NCBI RefSeq assembly: GCF_000497205.1
Contig: NZ_AYJW01000033.1
Coordinates: forward strand, 1 to 42,563
Direction of reading: 5' to 3'
Length of the DNA: 42,563 bases
Source: Saccharopolyspora rectivirgula DSM 43747
GTDB taxonomy: Bacteria > Actinomycetota > Actinomycetes > Mycobacteriales > Pseudonocardiaceae
The position numbers and the translations under genes were made by a program. The notes beneath the pieces are model-generated. The model was not told the DNA's origin. It was given only the letters and a program-made list of their open reading frames with translations, and did no database searches. Below, in pieces: positions 8,621 to 18,700 of the stretch; position 1 is the first letter of the stretch, and every line of letters begins with the position of its first letter.

Positions 8621-9430
8621 ATGTCCGAAAGACCTCGCGACTGCGCCGTGGAAATGCACCGGATCGTTCGTGAAGGGGCGGTTCTCGCCGGCGGGGCCCG
8701 CGCGATTCTGCTGCAAATAGCGAATCCGGGGGTTGGGGAGGGAGTGAGCCGGCACAGCGACTTCGCGTACCGCCCGCTGGACAGGCTGCGCACCACGCTC
8801 ACCTACATCTTCTGCGTCACGTACGGGACGGAACGCGAAGTGGAGGTGATCACCAAACTGGTCACCCAGGCGCACGCGAAAGTGCGAGGTCCCGGGTACA
8901 ACGCGCTCGACCCCGAGCTGCAGCTGTGGGTCGCGGCGACGCTCTACGACACGGCCACCCTGCTGTACGAGCGGATCTTCGGGCCGCTGGACGACGAAAC
9001 AGCAGAACGGATATACCAGGAATACGCACTGCTGGGCACCGCTTTGCAAGTGCCACCTTCGTTGTGGCCGGCCGACCGGAAGGCTTTCCGCAAGTACTGG
9101 GACGAAATGGTGGCCACCGCTGAAGTCACCGACCACGCCCGAGCGGTGGCGCACGACCTGCTGCACAACAAGTCCGCTCCTCCCTGGTTGCGAGCGGCCT
9201 TGCCGTTCGTCCGATTCATCACCACGGGAATGCTTCCGCCGTCTTTGCGCTGCGAATACGGACTGTCGTGGGACGAACGCAAACAGCGACGGTACGACCT
9301 GCTGATGGACGGGGTCGCGCTCGTCTACCCCCGCCTCCCCATGGTGTTGCGGGAGCTGCCGAAGACCTACTACCTGCGGAAGATGCGCAAGTGGCTGGCC
9401 AGCGGTCGTCCCGCGATCGCAGCCGAGTAA
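8621..9430 (+). CDS. MpaB-like (DUF2236) oxygenase-family protein, second copy
   Basis: A 269-residue DUF2236/MpaB family member, clearly related to but diverged from the copy at 6169-7095. Shared landmarks are QIANPGVGEGVSRHSDF near residue 32, a FCVTYGT segment and YNALDPELQLWVAATLYDT. The role is probably haem-dependent oxidation, with substrate unknown. It starts at ATG 8621, 137 bases after the tandem TetR gene on the same strand. The gap contains an AT-richer stretch (about 8595-8615) that may be its own promoter. The nitronate monooxygenase gene follows after 57 bases. Two members flanking one regulator suggest paired steps or paralogues under shared control. Confidence 0.82.
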   Translation: MSERPRDCAVEMHRIVREGAVLAGGARAILLQIANPGVGEGVSRHSDFAYRPLDRLRTTLTYIFCVTYGTEREVEVITKLVTQAHAKVRGPGYNALDPELQLWVAATLYDTATLLYERIFGPLDDETAERIYQEYALLGTALQVPPSLWPADRKAFRKYWDEMVATAEVTDHARAVAHDLLHNKSAPPWLRAALPFVRFITTGMLPPSLRCEYGLSWDERKQRRYDLLMDGVALVYPRLPMVLRELPKTYYLRKMRKWLASGRPAIAAE

Positions 9431-9457
9431 CCTCCAGGTGGTCGGCGGAGGTGGTAG

Positions 9458-10459
<1,002 letters not shown>

Positions 10460-10759
10460 CGGTTCAGCACGTCCGATGTGGTGGTGGCCGGTTCGTGGGC
10501 TCGTGCAGTGGGAGCAGCACGAGAATCCCCTCCCGAACACCTGGAAGGGCAGTCCGCGATGCCGGGAACGGGCTGCGGATCCACCGTTGTTCCCGGTCAC
10601 CACGACATCGGCTGCCGGAACTCCCGGAGTCCAGTCGTCGGGAGTGGTGAGGCAATGCGAGCCTGCAGGGGGCGAAGCCCAGCAACTGGGGCTGTGATCG
10701 ACCGACTGCGGTAGCGGGATCCGGCGGTGGGAGCGCCGGCCCGCTTCTCGCGTTCCCGG
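10460..10759. other. Convergent intergenic region, no gene seen
   Basis: 300 bases between the nitronate monooxygenase and Mce-associated genes, which converge. Apart from the inverted repeat at 10562-10596 I see no gene or RNA. Open frames in this stretch lack ribosome binding sites and codon bias. Confidence 0.5.
10562..10596. terminator. Candidate bidirectional terminator hairpin
   Basis: CCGGGAAC (10562-10569) and GTTCCCGG (10589-10596) form a perfect 8-bp stem around a 19-base loop, with a possible inner AACGG/CCGTT pairing. It lies between two converging genes. There is no T-tract, as is common in actinobacteria. Confidence 0.4.
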
Positions 10760-11377
10760 TCACAGCAGTTTGATGTCGGCGATCAGCCAGTGGTTGTTTT
10801 CCCGGGACAGGGTCATCTGCATCCTGGTTCGGTCGATCCGCGGCTCCGGCGAATTGACGTTCGTGATCTTCTGATCGACGAACAGCAGCACCACCGCGCG
10901 GTTTTCGTCCAGTTCCGCTATCCCCGCGGACAGGACTGATCCGTCGGACACCGCCTGCTGCTGTTCGATCAGCTCGGTCAGCGCGCTGCTGACGTGCTCG
11001 TACTGCTCGGCGAACTGCCCGGTCGAATTGTCGGTGACCGTGGTGAAGTTGTCGTCCAGTTTGCGGTAGTCGTAAGAAGCGAGGTCCGCCGCGTACTTCC
11101 GGGCGGCTTCGACGGCGGATCGTCGAAAAGCGTCCGACTGGTGCTGCCGGTAGAGCTGACTGCCGAGAACCGCTGTGCTCGCCAAGAGCAGTGCGATCGA
11201 AGTCCCGACCAGCACAGTCCGCCACGACGGTTTGCGCCGCACCCGTGAGGTGCCGTTTCCGGGACGCGCATCGGACGCCTCGTCCGCAGACCGCTCGGTG
11301 GTGGTCTCCCCTGGTTCTTTTCCCGTGACAGCGGAACCGGTGTCCTTTTCGGATGTGTGAACTGGCTCGTCAGCCAT
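10760..11377 (-). CDS. Mce-associated membrane protein (Mas family)
   Basis: A 205-residue single-pass protein that closes the mce operon. Residues 1-52 are polar and Glu/Thr/Ser-rich (cytoplasmic), a transmembrane helix lies at about 54-75 (VLVGTSIALLLASTAVLG), and the outside domain ends in NNHWLIADIKLL, typical of Mce-associated proteins. These proteins help assemble or stabilise Mce transporters. The preceding mceF stop at 11377-11379 overlaps an ATGATG. I prefer the second ATG (11377) because it sits seven bases from TGGAG, while the first (11380) is only four bases away. Expression should be coupled to mceF. Confidence 0.85.
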   Translation of the reverse strand: MADEPVHTSEKDTGSAVTGKEPGETTTERSADEASDARPGNGTSRVRRKPSWRTVLVGTSIALLLASTAVLGSQLYRQHQSDAFRRSAVEAARKYAADLASYDYRKLDDNFTTVTDNSTGQFAEQYEHVSSALTELIEQQQAVSDGSVLSAGIAELDENRAVVLLFVDQKITNVNSPEPRIDRTRMQMTLSRENNHWLIADIKLL

Positions 11378-12561
11378 CATCGGACTCCATTCAGCTGCAT
11401 CGTGTACCACATGCCAGGAGCACTGGTGGTGCCCACTCGGAAACCGGCGCTCGTGGCACCGGTCTGCGGGTCGTACGTCGTCGTGATCGGGCGAGGAGCG
11501 TTGGCGGCTCCGCGCTGCTGGAGGTTCGGCTCGTCCGCGGGGCAGTGCCAGTGCAAATCCGGTTCCCGCTCAGCGGTTTCGGTGGGCGGACGCCGCTCCG
11601 CCCCGGTGTAGCAGGCGGGGCCTTGCGTTCCGACGAGGTAGAAGTCCGCGGTGTCCCCGTGCACGATGCTGCTGACTTTGCGCAGTGCTTCCGGTAGCGC
11701 GATGATCAACTGCTCGACAGCCGGCCCGCGCATGCTGATTACCTGGCTGGTGGTGACGAGGTTGCCCAGCAGAGCGGTCACCGCCGGCTGGGCGTCCGCT
11801 GCCAGACGCGTCAGCTGGTCGGCCACTTCCGGGGCGGTGGTGGCCAGGGTGCGCAGCTGGGGTTCGTGGGCGCGCAGCTCGTCGGTGGTCTCCCGCAGCT
11901 TCTCCGCCACCGACCTGATCCGTTTGACCTGCTCGGCATCGGGGCCGGTGAGGACCTCCACTCGGTGCGCCATTTCCCGCGCCCGCGGAATCTCCGAGTT
12001 GGCCAGTTCCAACAGCTGGGGAGCGTTGTCGAGCAAACGGGCCAGTTCGGGCCCGGTTCCGTGGAATCCGGTGGCCAGCGCTTCTGCCGCAACGCTGATG
12101 TCCTCTTCGTGGAGGCTGTCGGAGAGCTGGGCGAACTCGGTCAGCACCGCGGTCAGCGGCAGCGGTGCTTCCGTCTTGTCCGCCTCGATCACGCTGCCGT
12201 CCCGCAGGTGAGGGGGAGCCTGGTCAGCTGGCTGCAGGTCGAGGTGCTGCAGGGCCAGCGGGGTGTCCATGCTGACCACCGCGCGGGTGCTGGCCGGAAT
12301 GCGTTGCCGGGGGTCGATCTTCAACCGCAGGACCACCCCCTCCTGGTCGATCTCCGACCCGGCCACCTCGCCGACCGGCACTCCGCGGTAGGTGACCGGA
12401 GAGCCGGTGGCCATCCCACCGCTGTTGGGCATGCGGACGGTGACTTCGATCGGTCGGATGTCCTGCGGGCCCAGCACGTTGGTGGCGACGTAGTAAGCGC
12501 ACCCCGCGCTGATCACCAAGAACAGCGCGATCTGCAGTACGGCCAGCGAGTTCTTCCTCAT
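11377..12561 (-). CDS. mceF: Mce family protein, MceF position
   Basis: The last of six MCE-domain subunits, 394 residues. The N terminus has a transmembrane helix (about 7-28), followed by the MCE domain (about 38-115) with the characteristic GSPVTYRGVPVGEV. Residues 130-280 are a long alpha-helical section with repeated Leu/Ala heptad-like patterns, which in Mce complexes forms the tunnel across the periplasm. The C-terminal tail is Pro/Thr-rich with two Cys (ACYTG and HWHCP) and probably lies at the outer end. The start at ATG 12561 overlaps the mceE stop by four bases (ATGA). Confidence 0.92.
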   Translation of the reverse strand: MRKNSLAVLQIALFLVISAGCAYYVATNVLGPQDIRPIEVTVRMPNSGGMATGSPVTYRGVPVGEVAGSEIDQEGVVLRLKIDPRQRIPASTRAVVSMDTPLALQHLDLQPADQAPPHLRDGSVIEADKTEAPLPLTAVLTEFAQLSDSLHEEDISVAAEALATGFHGTGPELARLLDNAPQLLELANSEIPRAREMAHRVEVLTGPDAEQVKRIRSVAEKLRETTDELRAHEPQLRTLATTAPEVADQLTRLAADAQPAVTALLGNLVTTSQVISMRGPAVEQLIIALPEALRKVSSIVHGDTADFYLVGTQGPACYTGAERRPPTETAEREPDLHWHCPADEPNLQQRGAANAPRPITTTYDPQTGATSAGFRVGTTSAPGMWYTMQLNGVR

Positions 12562-13580
12562 GGTTGCCCCAAGAGCTGTTCCAAGGGGTTCTCCCCGGGT
12601 GGCGGCATCGGAGTACCGGGAGCCAAGAGCTGCACGATCGTCCCGGGGACGTCGACCGTTCCGTTGAACAGGACGTAATCTCCCGGGGTCGCCCGTTGGA
12701 ACAGGGCGGAGAACCGCTGCAGGTTGCTCAACGTGGCTTCCAGGTCTTCCGTGGTGCTGCGAAGCTCGGCCAGCGCCGGCCGCAGCTGCCGCACCTGGGT
12801 GCGCACGGAGCTGTCGAGCTGGTCGGCGAGTTGATCGGCAGCACCGGCCAGTCGTGAGGTGTTCCCCAGCAGAGCGGTGAACCGGTCGCGCTCCGCCAGC
12901 AGCATCTCCAGCAGCGGGGGAGTGCTGGTCAGAGCTCGTTCGATGGTCGGTTTTCCCGCGGCCAGTCGTTCGGACAGCGCGTGCACGTCGTCGATCACCT
13001 CGGTGATCTGGTCGCTTTGCGCCTCCAACGCCGCCAGGCCGCTTCGAAGTTGCTCCAGCAATTCGCGCAGTTGCTGGTCCCTGCCGTCGAACGCGTTGTT
13101 GAACTCGCTGATCACGGTGCGGGCTTGGTCCATCCCCGCACCGTTCACCACTGCTCCCAAAGCGGCCAAAGCGTCTTCCACATCGGGGCCCTTGCTGGTG
13201 TTCTCCAACCGTGCTCCGTCGGGGAGCGGAGGGCCCGGCTCCGCCGGAGGATGGAGCATGACGTACTCCTCGCCCAGCGCGGAGGTCAGTTCGATCCTGG
13301 CCGTGGTCCCCTCCGGGACCGCGGTGTCGTCGGTGATGGAAAGCTCCACGACGGCTTGGAAGTCGTGCACCTCGATGTCGGTGACGCGACCGACCACCTG
13401 GGCACCGAAGCGCACTTCGGCGCCCAGCGGAAGACGCCCCGCATCGCTGAATTCGGCGGTGAGGGTCTTGCCGGATTCGCCCATCAGGTGACCGACTTCG
13501 ATGTCGTGCAGACTCGGCGTGCAGGCCGTCAACGGCAGCACGGCTGCGGCGATGGACAACGCCAGAGCTCTTCGTCTCAT
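12558..13580 (-). CDS. mceE: Mce family lipoprotein, MceE position (LprK-like)
   Basis: A 340-residue MCE subunit with a lipoprotein signal: the Arg-rich start and hydrophobic core (residues 5-18) end in the lipobox LTAC, making Cys20 the likely lipidated residue. This matches the position and nature of MceE/LprK in mycobacterial operons. The MCE domain spans about 35-115 (GAEVRFGAQVVGRV), followed by a helical tunnel region to about 310 and a Pro-rich end. The ATG at 13580 follows GGAGGAGGCCG and overlaps the mceD stop by four bases. A longer frame to 13670 would lack the lipoprotein signal at its N terminus and is rejected. Confidence 0.93.
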   Translation of the reverse strand: MRRRALALSIAAAVLPLTACTPSLHDIEVGHLMGESGKTLTAEFSDAGRLPLGAEVRFGAQVVGRVTDIEVHDFQAVVELSITDDTAVPEGTTARIELTSALGEEYVMLHPPAEPGPPLPDGARLENTSKGPDVEDALAALGAVVNGAGMDQARTVISEFNNAFDGRDQQLRELLEQLRSGLAALEAQSDQITEVIDDVHALSERLAAGKPTIERALTSTPPLLEMLLAERDRFTALLGNTSRLAGAADQLADQLDSSVRTQVRQLRPALAELRSTTEDLEATLSNLQRFSALFQRATPGDYVLFNGTVDVPGTIVQLLAPGTPMPPPGENPLEQLLGQP

Positions 13581-14656
13581 CGGCCTCCTCCGCTCTCGGC
13601 ATTCATCCCGAGCGGATCGGGCAGCTCGGGCGGGAACGGGATCGGGTTGACCAGACCGGCGCCGTTGCACAGCGGTAGTGGGAATGCGGCGCAGATCTTC
13701 GCGGTGGTGGAGAACTGGTCGAGATTGGTGGATATGTCCAAGCGAAGGCGCATGCGCTCGTCCTCGGTGATGGTCCGGGAAACGTTGTCCAGCGCGAGCG
13801 GCAGCACGTCCAAGGTCTCGGTCAGCTCGTGCTGCCGGGCCAGCACCGCGTTGCTGACTTGGACGAGCTGTTGAACATCACCGGTGAGCTCCGCGCCGTG
13901 CTCGTTGACCAAGTCGTTGACTTCGACCAGCGCGGAGGAGAGGGAATCGATCACCTCCCCCAGTTCCTGCCGTTGTCCGTGGAGCTCGGCAGCGGCTTGT
14001 TCGGAAGCCGTGGTCAGCTCTTCGACCGTCCGCTGGTTCTCCTCCAGAATCCGCAGCAACTGGTCGATGTTGTCCAGCACCGCCGTGATGTCGTCCTTGT
14101 TGCGGACGACGAGATCGCTGGCTTGCGTGAGGCTGGCGATCGCGGATCGGATTTGCGGTCCTTTCCCGTCGAGCACCGTGCCGGTGGTGTGCAGCAGCTT
14201 GCCGAGGTCCTCGTCCGCCTGCTGCGGACCGAGCGCGTCCAACAGGGTTTGAAGGGATTTCGTCAACTGGTCCCAGCGGATGGGGGCGTGCGACCGCTCC
14301 AGGGGGATCACGGCGCCATCGGTCAGTTTTTCCCCGCCTTGGTAGGCGGGGCCGATTTCGACGTATCGATCGCTGATGACGGCCGGGCTGGTGATGTAGG
14401 CGTGCGCATCGGCGGGGATTTCCGTTTCCGGTGGCATGGTCATGGTCACCCGCACGAAAGCTCCCCGCGGTTGGACCGACTCGACAGTTCCCACGGGAAC
14501 TCCCAGGATGGCGACCCGGTTGCCGGGGAAGATGCCGTCCGCGGCGACGAAGTCAGCGGAGATCCGCAGCACCGGATTCGGCCGCAACAGCGCGTACCAA
14601 CCGGCGGTGAGCACGAGCGCGACCACTGCCGACCAGGTGACCAGTTTCTTCGTCAT
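13577..14656 (-). CDS. mceD: Mce family protein, MceD position
   Basis: A 359-residue MCE subunit. A single N-terminal membrane helix (about 5-22) precedes the MCE domain (about 30-115), which includes GNRVAILGVPVGTVESV. The helical section from about 130 to 310 contains coiled-coil-like stretches (for example around the RTVEELTTASEQAAAEL segment). The C terminus carries two Cys in KICAAFPLPLCNGAG, possibly a disulfide outside the membrane. The ATG at 14656 overlaps the mceC stop (ATGA). The protein would form one subunit of the hexameric MCE assembly with the other five Mce proteins. Confidence 0.92.
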   Translation of the reverse strand: MTKKLVTWSAVVALVLTAGWYALLRPNPVLRISADFVAADGIFPGNRVAILGVPVGTVESVQPRGAFVRVTMTMPPETEIPADAHAYITSPAVISDRYVEIGPAYQGGEKLTDGAVIPLERSHAPIRWDQLTKSLQTLLDALGPQQADEDLGKLLHTTGTVLDGKGPQIRSAIASLTQASDLVVRNKDDITAVLDNIDQLLRILEENQRTVEELTTASEQAAAELHGQRQELGEVIDSLSSALVEVNDLVNEHGAELTGDVQQLVQVSNAVLARQHELTETLDVLPLALDNVSRTITEDERMRLRLDISTNLDQFSTTAKICAAFPLPLCNGAGLVNPIPFPPELPDPLGMNAESGGGR

Positions 14657-15648
14657 CGGCAGCCCTCCAGCAGTCCGACGACGCACAGGAGGTTGTCCGG
14701 AATCGGTCCGGCGGGCGCGGAAACGTCTCCCCACGGTCCGTTTCCGGTCGCGTTGGCGATGTAGCGGCTGGCAGGTCCCAGCTGGCGAATGGTTTCGTCG
14801 ATGTGCTGCTCGTTGCGGGCGAGGAGGTCGCTGAGCGAGTGCAGCTCGGTGAGCACTTGGTCGATCTCGGCGCGGTTCTCCGTCCACAACCCGTTCAAGA
14901 TGTCGGTGACGCGGATGATGTCGTCCTGCAACCTCCGGATGGTTTCTCGGCGCTGGTTCAGGACGTCCACCACCAGCTGGGTGTCCCCGAGCAGCTGGAC
15001 GAGCGTTTCCTGCTGGTCGAGCAAGGAATTGGTGAGCGTGCGCGTTCCGGTCAGCAGCTGCTGCATCTGCTCACCGCGCGCGTTGATCACCTCGGACGCG
15101 GCGGTGATCCCGGAAAGGGCTTCGGAGATCAGTTGCGGATCGTCCGGAGTGGCATCGCTGAGCACCGAGAGCATCTGGCGCAACTTCCCGGTGTCGATGC
15201 TCTCCGCGGTGCCGGTGGTCTGTCTGCTGATCTGGTCCAGGTCGTAGGGGACCGAGGTGTTGCGCAGCGGGATGGTGTCCCCGGGGGACAGCGGTTCTTC
15301 CCCTTGGGGAGAGAGCTGGACGTACCGCGACCCCAGCACCGTCTTGATCTTGATCGCCGCTTTGCTGTCGACACCTAGTCGTTGGTGCTCGTCCAGCCGG
15401 AAGAGGACCTTGACCCGATCTCCGGCCAGTTGAACATCGGTGACCCGGCCGGCCGGAACCCCCGCCACGTGCACCGGGGTTCCGGTCGAGACCCCCGCCG
15501 CGTTGCGGAACTCCGCTGCGTATTCTTCGGTCCTGGCCAAGAAGGCGATGTGCGGGCTGAGCACCACTCCGAAGATCGCCAGCAGGGTCACCGCCACCGC
15601 CACCGCACCGGTGCGGAGGACGCGGTTCCGCAACGAGGAGCGGTTCAT
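14653..15648 (-). CDS. mceC: Mce family protein, MceC position
   Basis: A 331-residue MCE subunit with an N-terminal membrane helix (about 13-32), the MCE domain (about 42-120, with GTPVHVAGVPAGRV and the VLGSRYVQL strand), a helical tunnel region of about 130-290, and a short Cys-containing C terminus (LLCVVGLLEGCR). I chose ATG 15648 because GGAGG lies seven bases upstream and the ATG overlaps the mceB stop. An in-frame GTG two codons earlier would overlap the ribosome binding site. No sequence anomaly was seen. Confidence 0.92.
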   Translation of the reverse strand: MNRSSLRNRVLRTGAVAVAVTLLAIFGVVLSPHIAFLARTEEYAAEFRNAAGVSTGTPVHVAGVPAGRVTDVQLAGDRVKVLFRLDEHQRLGVDSKAAIKIKTVLGSRYVQLSPQGEEPLSPGDTIPLRNTSVPYDLDQISRQTTGTAESIDTGKLRQMLSVLSDATPDDPQLISEALSGITAASEVINARGEQMQQLLTGTRTLTNSLLDQQETLVQLLGDTQLVVDVLNQRRETIRRLQDDIIRVTDILNGLWTENRAEIDQVLTELHSLSDLLARNEQHIDETIRQLGPASRYIANATGNGPWGDVSAPAGPIPDNLLCVVGLLEGCR

Positions 15649-16644
15649 CGGCACACCTCCGAATGCGGACCACCGTTGAGATCGATCGGGTCCCCCGCCA
15701 CGTGGATGCTCAAGTTGCAGATGTAGACGTTCATCCAGGACCCGTACTGGCCGGCGCGGTTCAAGGCGCGCACGAAGTTCGGGAAATCAGCGACGGTCTG
15801 CTCCAGGTGTTGCTGGTTCGCCGCCAGCGCGGCGCTCACGTCCCCGACGTTGGTGATGTCCTCGGACAGACCGGGTCCGAGTTCGGTCAGCAGGTCCGAG
15901 AGCGAACCGGCCAACGCGGCTCCGTTGTCCACGGACTGGGCGATGACTTGTTGCTGGTCAGCCGCGGTGGCGGCCAGTTCTCCGAGCCCGGCGACCAGGG
16001 CCTGCAGCTCGGCCTGGTGACCGTTGACGGTGTCGAGCATCTCGTTGAGGTTGGCCAGGGTGTCCGCGATGACCTGGTCCCGCTCGGTCAGCGCCGCGGT
16101 CAGCGCCACGATCCGGTGCAGCAGATCGCCGACGGTGGCGGAGTTTCCTTGGAACACCGCGATCAGCTGGTTGGCGAGGGTGTTGACCTCGTTCGGGTCG
16201 ATGACCTCGAAGAGCGGTTTGAAACCGTTGAGCAGCGCGGTCAGGTCCAGGGCAGGACGAGTGCGCTCGGCCGGAATGGTGGCTCCGGGGGGGCAACGCG
16301 GCACCCCCGCCCCCCGGTTCGACGGCCAGGTACCGGTTGCCGAGTAGGTCGGCGTACCGGACCGACACCACGGCGTCACGCGGTACTTCCTGATCGGCCA
16401 GCACGCTGAAGGACACGCGCGCCCGTCCGTCGTGGAGGACCACATCGGTGACCTTGCCCACCCGGACGCCGGCGATGCGCACTTCGCTACCGGTCAGCAC
16501 TCCGCTGGCGTCGGTGAAAACCGCGTGGTAGGTGTGCGTGTCACCGTTCTCCGGCCGGTTGATCGTGTTCACCACGACGACGCCGCAGAACAGCGAGATG
16601 ACGGCGAAGAGGCCGAACTTGGCCAGCGTCGGGGCAAGCCTCAT
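15645..16644 (-). pseudogene. mceB: Mce family protein, MceB position, split by a one-base frameshift
   Basis: The gene starts at ATG 16644 (overlapping the mceA stop) with a membrane helix and MCE domain through NRYLAVEPGGGG. It then runs into a C7 tract on the coding strand (16287-16293 on the plus strand) and changes frame. Past the tract the expected sequence continues in another frame as PPGATIPAERTRPALDLTALL and on to a normal C terminus ending at 15645. The interval is 1000 bases, one more than a multiple of three. Removing one C restores a 332-residue protein of normal length. It may be a real inactivating mutation, a phase-variable slippage site or a sequencing error. Because mceC to mceF downstream are intact and tightly coupled, an error or a recent event is likely. 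Confidence 0.85.
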
Positions 16645-17849
16645 GGGACCACCACCTCGGAACCGCGGAGCATGGGCGCGAACATCACGCTGAGCAGGTC
16701 TGGGGACGCTTCTCCTGAGGGTGCTCCGGGAAGCAGCGGAGCGAGCTGTCGCAAGGTGCCCTTCTCCGCCTCGCTGCCTTCCGGCCCCAGCGCGGGGCTC
16801 TGCCCGGAGGGGCAGTTCGGTCCGGCCAGCCCCGGGTAGCGGGGACAGTCCTCCGGGTGGTACGGGTACGGCTGGTCGAGCGTCAAGGAGGCGCGGATCT
16901 TGAAGAATCCCGTGGCGAAAGCCCGGTTTCCGCTGTCCGCGAAGGCCTCCAAGCTGGCCTTGGCCGCGCTGATGGAGCCCGGGTGGTCGGCGATGATCTC
17001 GGAGAACGGCTCGGTGGCGCGCACCAGCTTGATCACTCGCTGCGCGTTCTGGTCCAGGAACGCCTCGGCTTGTTCGGTGAGTTCGAGCCCCGAAGTCAGC
17101 AGCCGGGACAGCTCCGCGCGATCGGCTGCTATTGACTCGGTGAGGCTCATCGTGTTGTCCAGGGCGGCGAGCAGCTCGGGGGAAGCGCTGCCCAGTTCGG
17201 TGGCCGTGGTGGATATGGTGGCCAGGTCTTGGCCGAGCGCGTCCAACGCGGGCCGGCTGGTTTCGGCCAGTTCGCTGGCTTGGTCGAGCACCTGGCGCAG
17301 TCGATCGCCGCGGCCGTGCACGGCTTCGGCCAGCGCGCTGAGCGCGGTTTGCAGTTTTGCCGGCTCCATGGAATCCAGCAGTTCGTAGAGCCGGAGGTAC
17401 ACCGAGTAGAGCTGCTGCGTCTGCACGGAGGTGTCCGGGGGCAGGTGAGCTCCCGGGGAGAGTTTCGCGCCGCGGTTCCCGCCGGCCGGAACTGCGAGGT
17501 CGATGTATTGGTCGCCGAACAGCGTCTTCGGCAGCAACCGGGCACGGGCCTGCGCGGGGATGGAGCTCAGGTGGCGGGACTCGACCCGGATGGCCAACCG
17601 GCTGCCTCGAGGAGATGTCTCGACTTCGATGACCTCGCCGACGCGCACGCCGCGGTACTGCACGGCCGCGTTCTGCGGCACCAGCCCCGCGGAGGCGGGT
17701 ATGTCGGCGGTTATCACCGGATCGCGCTGGAAAGTCCCAGCTCCCTCCAGAACCACCAGGACGGTGGTGAGCAGCAGCACTGCGATGGTGACCGCTCCGC
17801 GCCGGAAGAGCTTCGGGCGCTCGGTGGTCGTCAACTGCAGCGTGCTCAT
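16641..17849 (-). CDS. mceA: Mce family protein, MceA position
   Basis: The first MCE subunit of the operon, 402 residues. A membrane helix lies at about 18-37, and the MCE domain follows at about 42-125 with QNAAVQYRGVRVGEV and the LFGDQYIDL strand. A long helical region of about 140-310 has the QQLYSVYLRLYELL segment typical of MceA. The C-terminal part is Pro/Gly-rich with two Cys (EDCPRYPGLAGPNCP), commonly seen in MceA proteins. The ATG at 17849 overlaps the yrbEB stop by four bases. With the YrbE permeases it should form the lipid-import machine. The substrate cannot be read from sequence. Confidence 0.93.
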   Translation of the reverse strand: MSTLQLTTTERPKLFRRGAVTIAVLLLTTVLVVLEGAGTFQRDPVITADIPASAGLVPQNAAVQYRGVRVGEVIEVETSPRGSRLAIRVESRHLSSIPAQARARLLPKTLFGDQYIDLAVPAGGNRGAKLSPGAHLPPDTSVQTQQLYSVYLRLYELLDSMEPAKLQTALSALAEAVHGRGDRLRQVLDQASELAETSRPALDALGQDLATISTTATELGSASPELLAALDNTMSLTESIAADRAELSRLLTSGLELTEQAEAFLDQNAQRVIKLVRATEPFSEIIADHPGSISAAKASLEAFADSGNRAFATGFFKIRASLTLDQPYPYHPEDCPRYPGLAGPNCPSGQSPALGPEGSEAEKGTLRQLAPLLPGAPSGEASPDLLSVMFAPMLRGSEVVVP

Positions 17850-18700
17850 AGGCCCAGTCCTGGCAGGCTCGGCTGCAATCCCCAGATCGAGATGGTGAGC
17901 AGCACGTCGGTGATGGTGATGGTGACGATGCTGGTCCGGAGCGCTCGTCCGGCAGCTTTGCCCACTCCCTCCGGACCACCGGTCGCGTGGAAACCGTACG
18001 CGCAGTGCACCAGGGTCACGAGCACCGCGAACACCGTGGCCTTCAGCAGTGAGTAGAAGACGTCCTGAGGGGTCAGCAGGAGTTGGAAGTAGTAGCTGTA
18101 CGTCCCCTGCGAGTCACCGTTGATGGTGACGATGGCGACCTGGGTGGCGATGTAGGAAGCGAACAGGCCCACCAGGTACAGCGGGACGACCGAGATCAGC
18201 GCGGCGACCATCCGGGTGCTCACCAGGTAGGGCATGGAGCGCACTCCCATGGTTTCCAGCGCGTCGATTTCTTCGCCGATGCGCATGGCACCGAGTTGAG
18301 CGGTGAAGCCCGTGCCCACTTTCGCGGCGAGCGCGATGCTGGCGACGATGGGCGCCAATTCCCGGGTGTTGACCAGCGCTCCGAGCAATCCCGTCATCGG
18401 GGACAACCCGAGCAGGTGCAGACCCCGGTAACCTTCCAGGCCGACTTGCGTGCTGGCCACAAAGGACATGGCGAACACCACGCCGATCGTTCCGCCGCCG
18501 GCCAGCAGTGAGGCGGATCCGAAGCTGATCTCACCGATGAGCTTGGCGATGTTCTTCCGGTAGCGTCCGATGACGTACGGGATGGCCAGCAAAGCGCTGG
18601 CGTAGCAGGTGATGTGCAGGCCGAGCGTGGAAACGGTTTCGACGGCGCGCCGCAGCGAGCGCGGCAAGACGTGAGCGGCATCCTGGTGCGTCTGCGGCAT
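17846..18700 (-). CDS. yrbEB: YrbE-type permease of the Mce transporter (second subunit)
   Basis: A 284-residue MlaE/YrbE family integral membrane protein forming half of the permease that energises Mce transport together with an MceG ATPase encoded elsewhere. Five or six hydrophobic helices are visible. The conserved cytoplasmic coupling segment is GAMRIGEEIDALETMGVRSMPYLVSTR in the middle (about 150-175). A second family hallmark near the C terminus is YGFHATGGPEGVG. The ATG at 18700 overlaps the yrbEA stop by one base (TGATG). No ATPase gene is present in this window, which is normal for actinobacterial mce loci. Confidence 0.94.
   Translation of the reverse strand: MPQTHQDAAHVLPRSLRRAVETVSTLGLHITCYASALLAIPYVIGRYRKNIAKLIGEISFGSASLLAGGGTIGVVFAMSFVASTQVGLEGYRGLHLLGLSPMTGLLGALVNTRELAPIVASIALAAKVGTGFTAQLGAMRIGEEIDALETMGVRSMPYLVSTRMVAALISVVPLYLVGLFASYIATQVAIVTINGDSQGTYSYYFQLLLTPQDVFYSLLKATVFAVLVTLVHCAYGFHATGGPEGVGKAAGRALRTSIVTITITDVLLTISIWGLQPSLPGLGL

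Noticed and set aside
11377-13602. Single 741-codon frame covering mceF and part of mceE
   Set aside because: Its first 347 codons are the shadow of mceE in another frame. The real mceF starts at 12561.
15958-17979. Single 673-codon frame across mceA and mceB
   Set aside because: Most of it is out of frame with mceA. Only the part from 16644 downwards is real, as the N-terminal piece of mceB.
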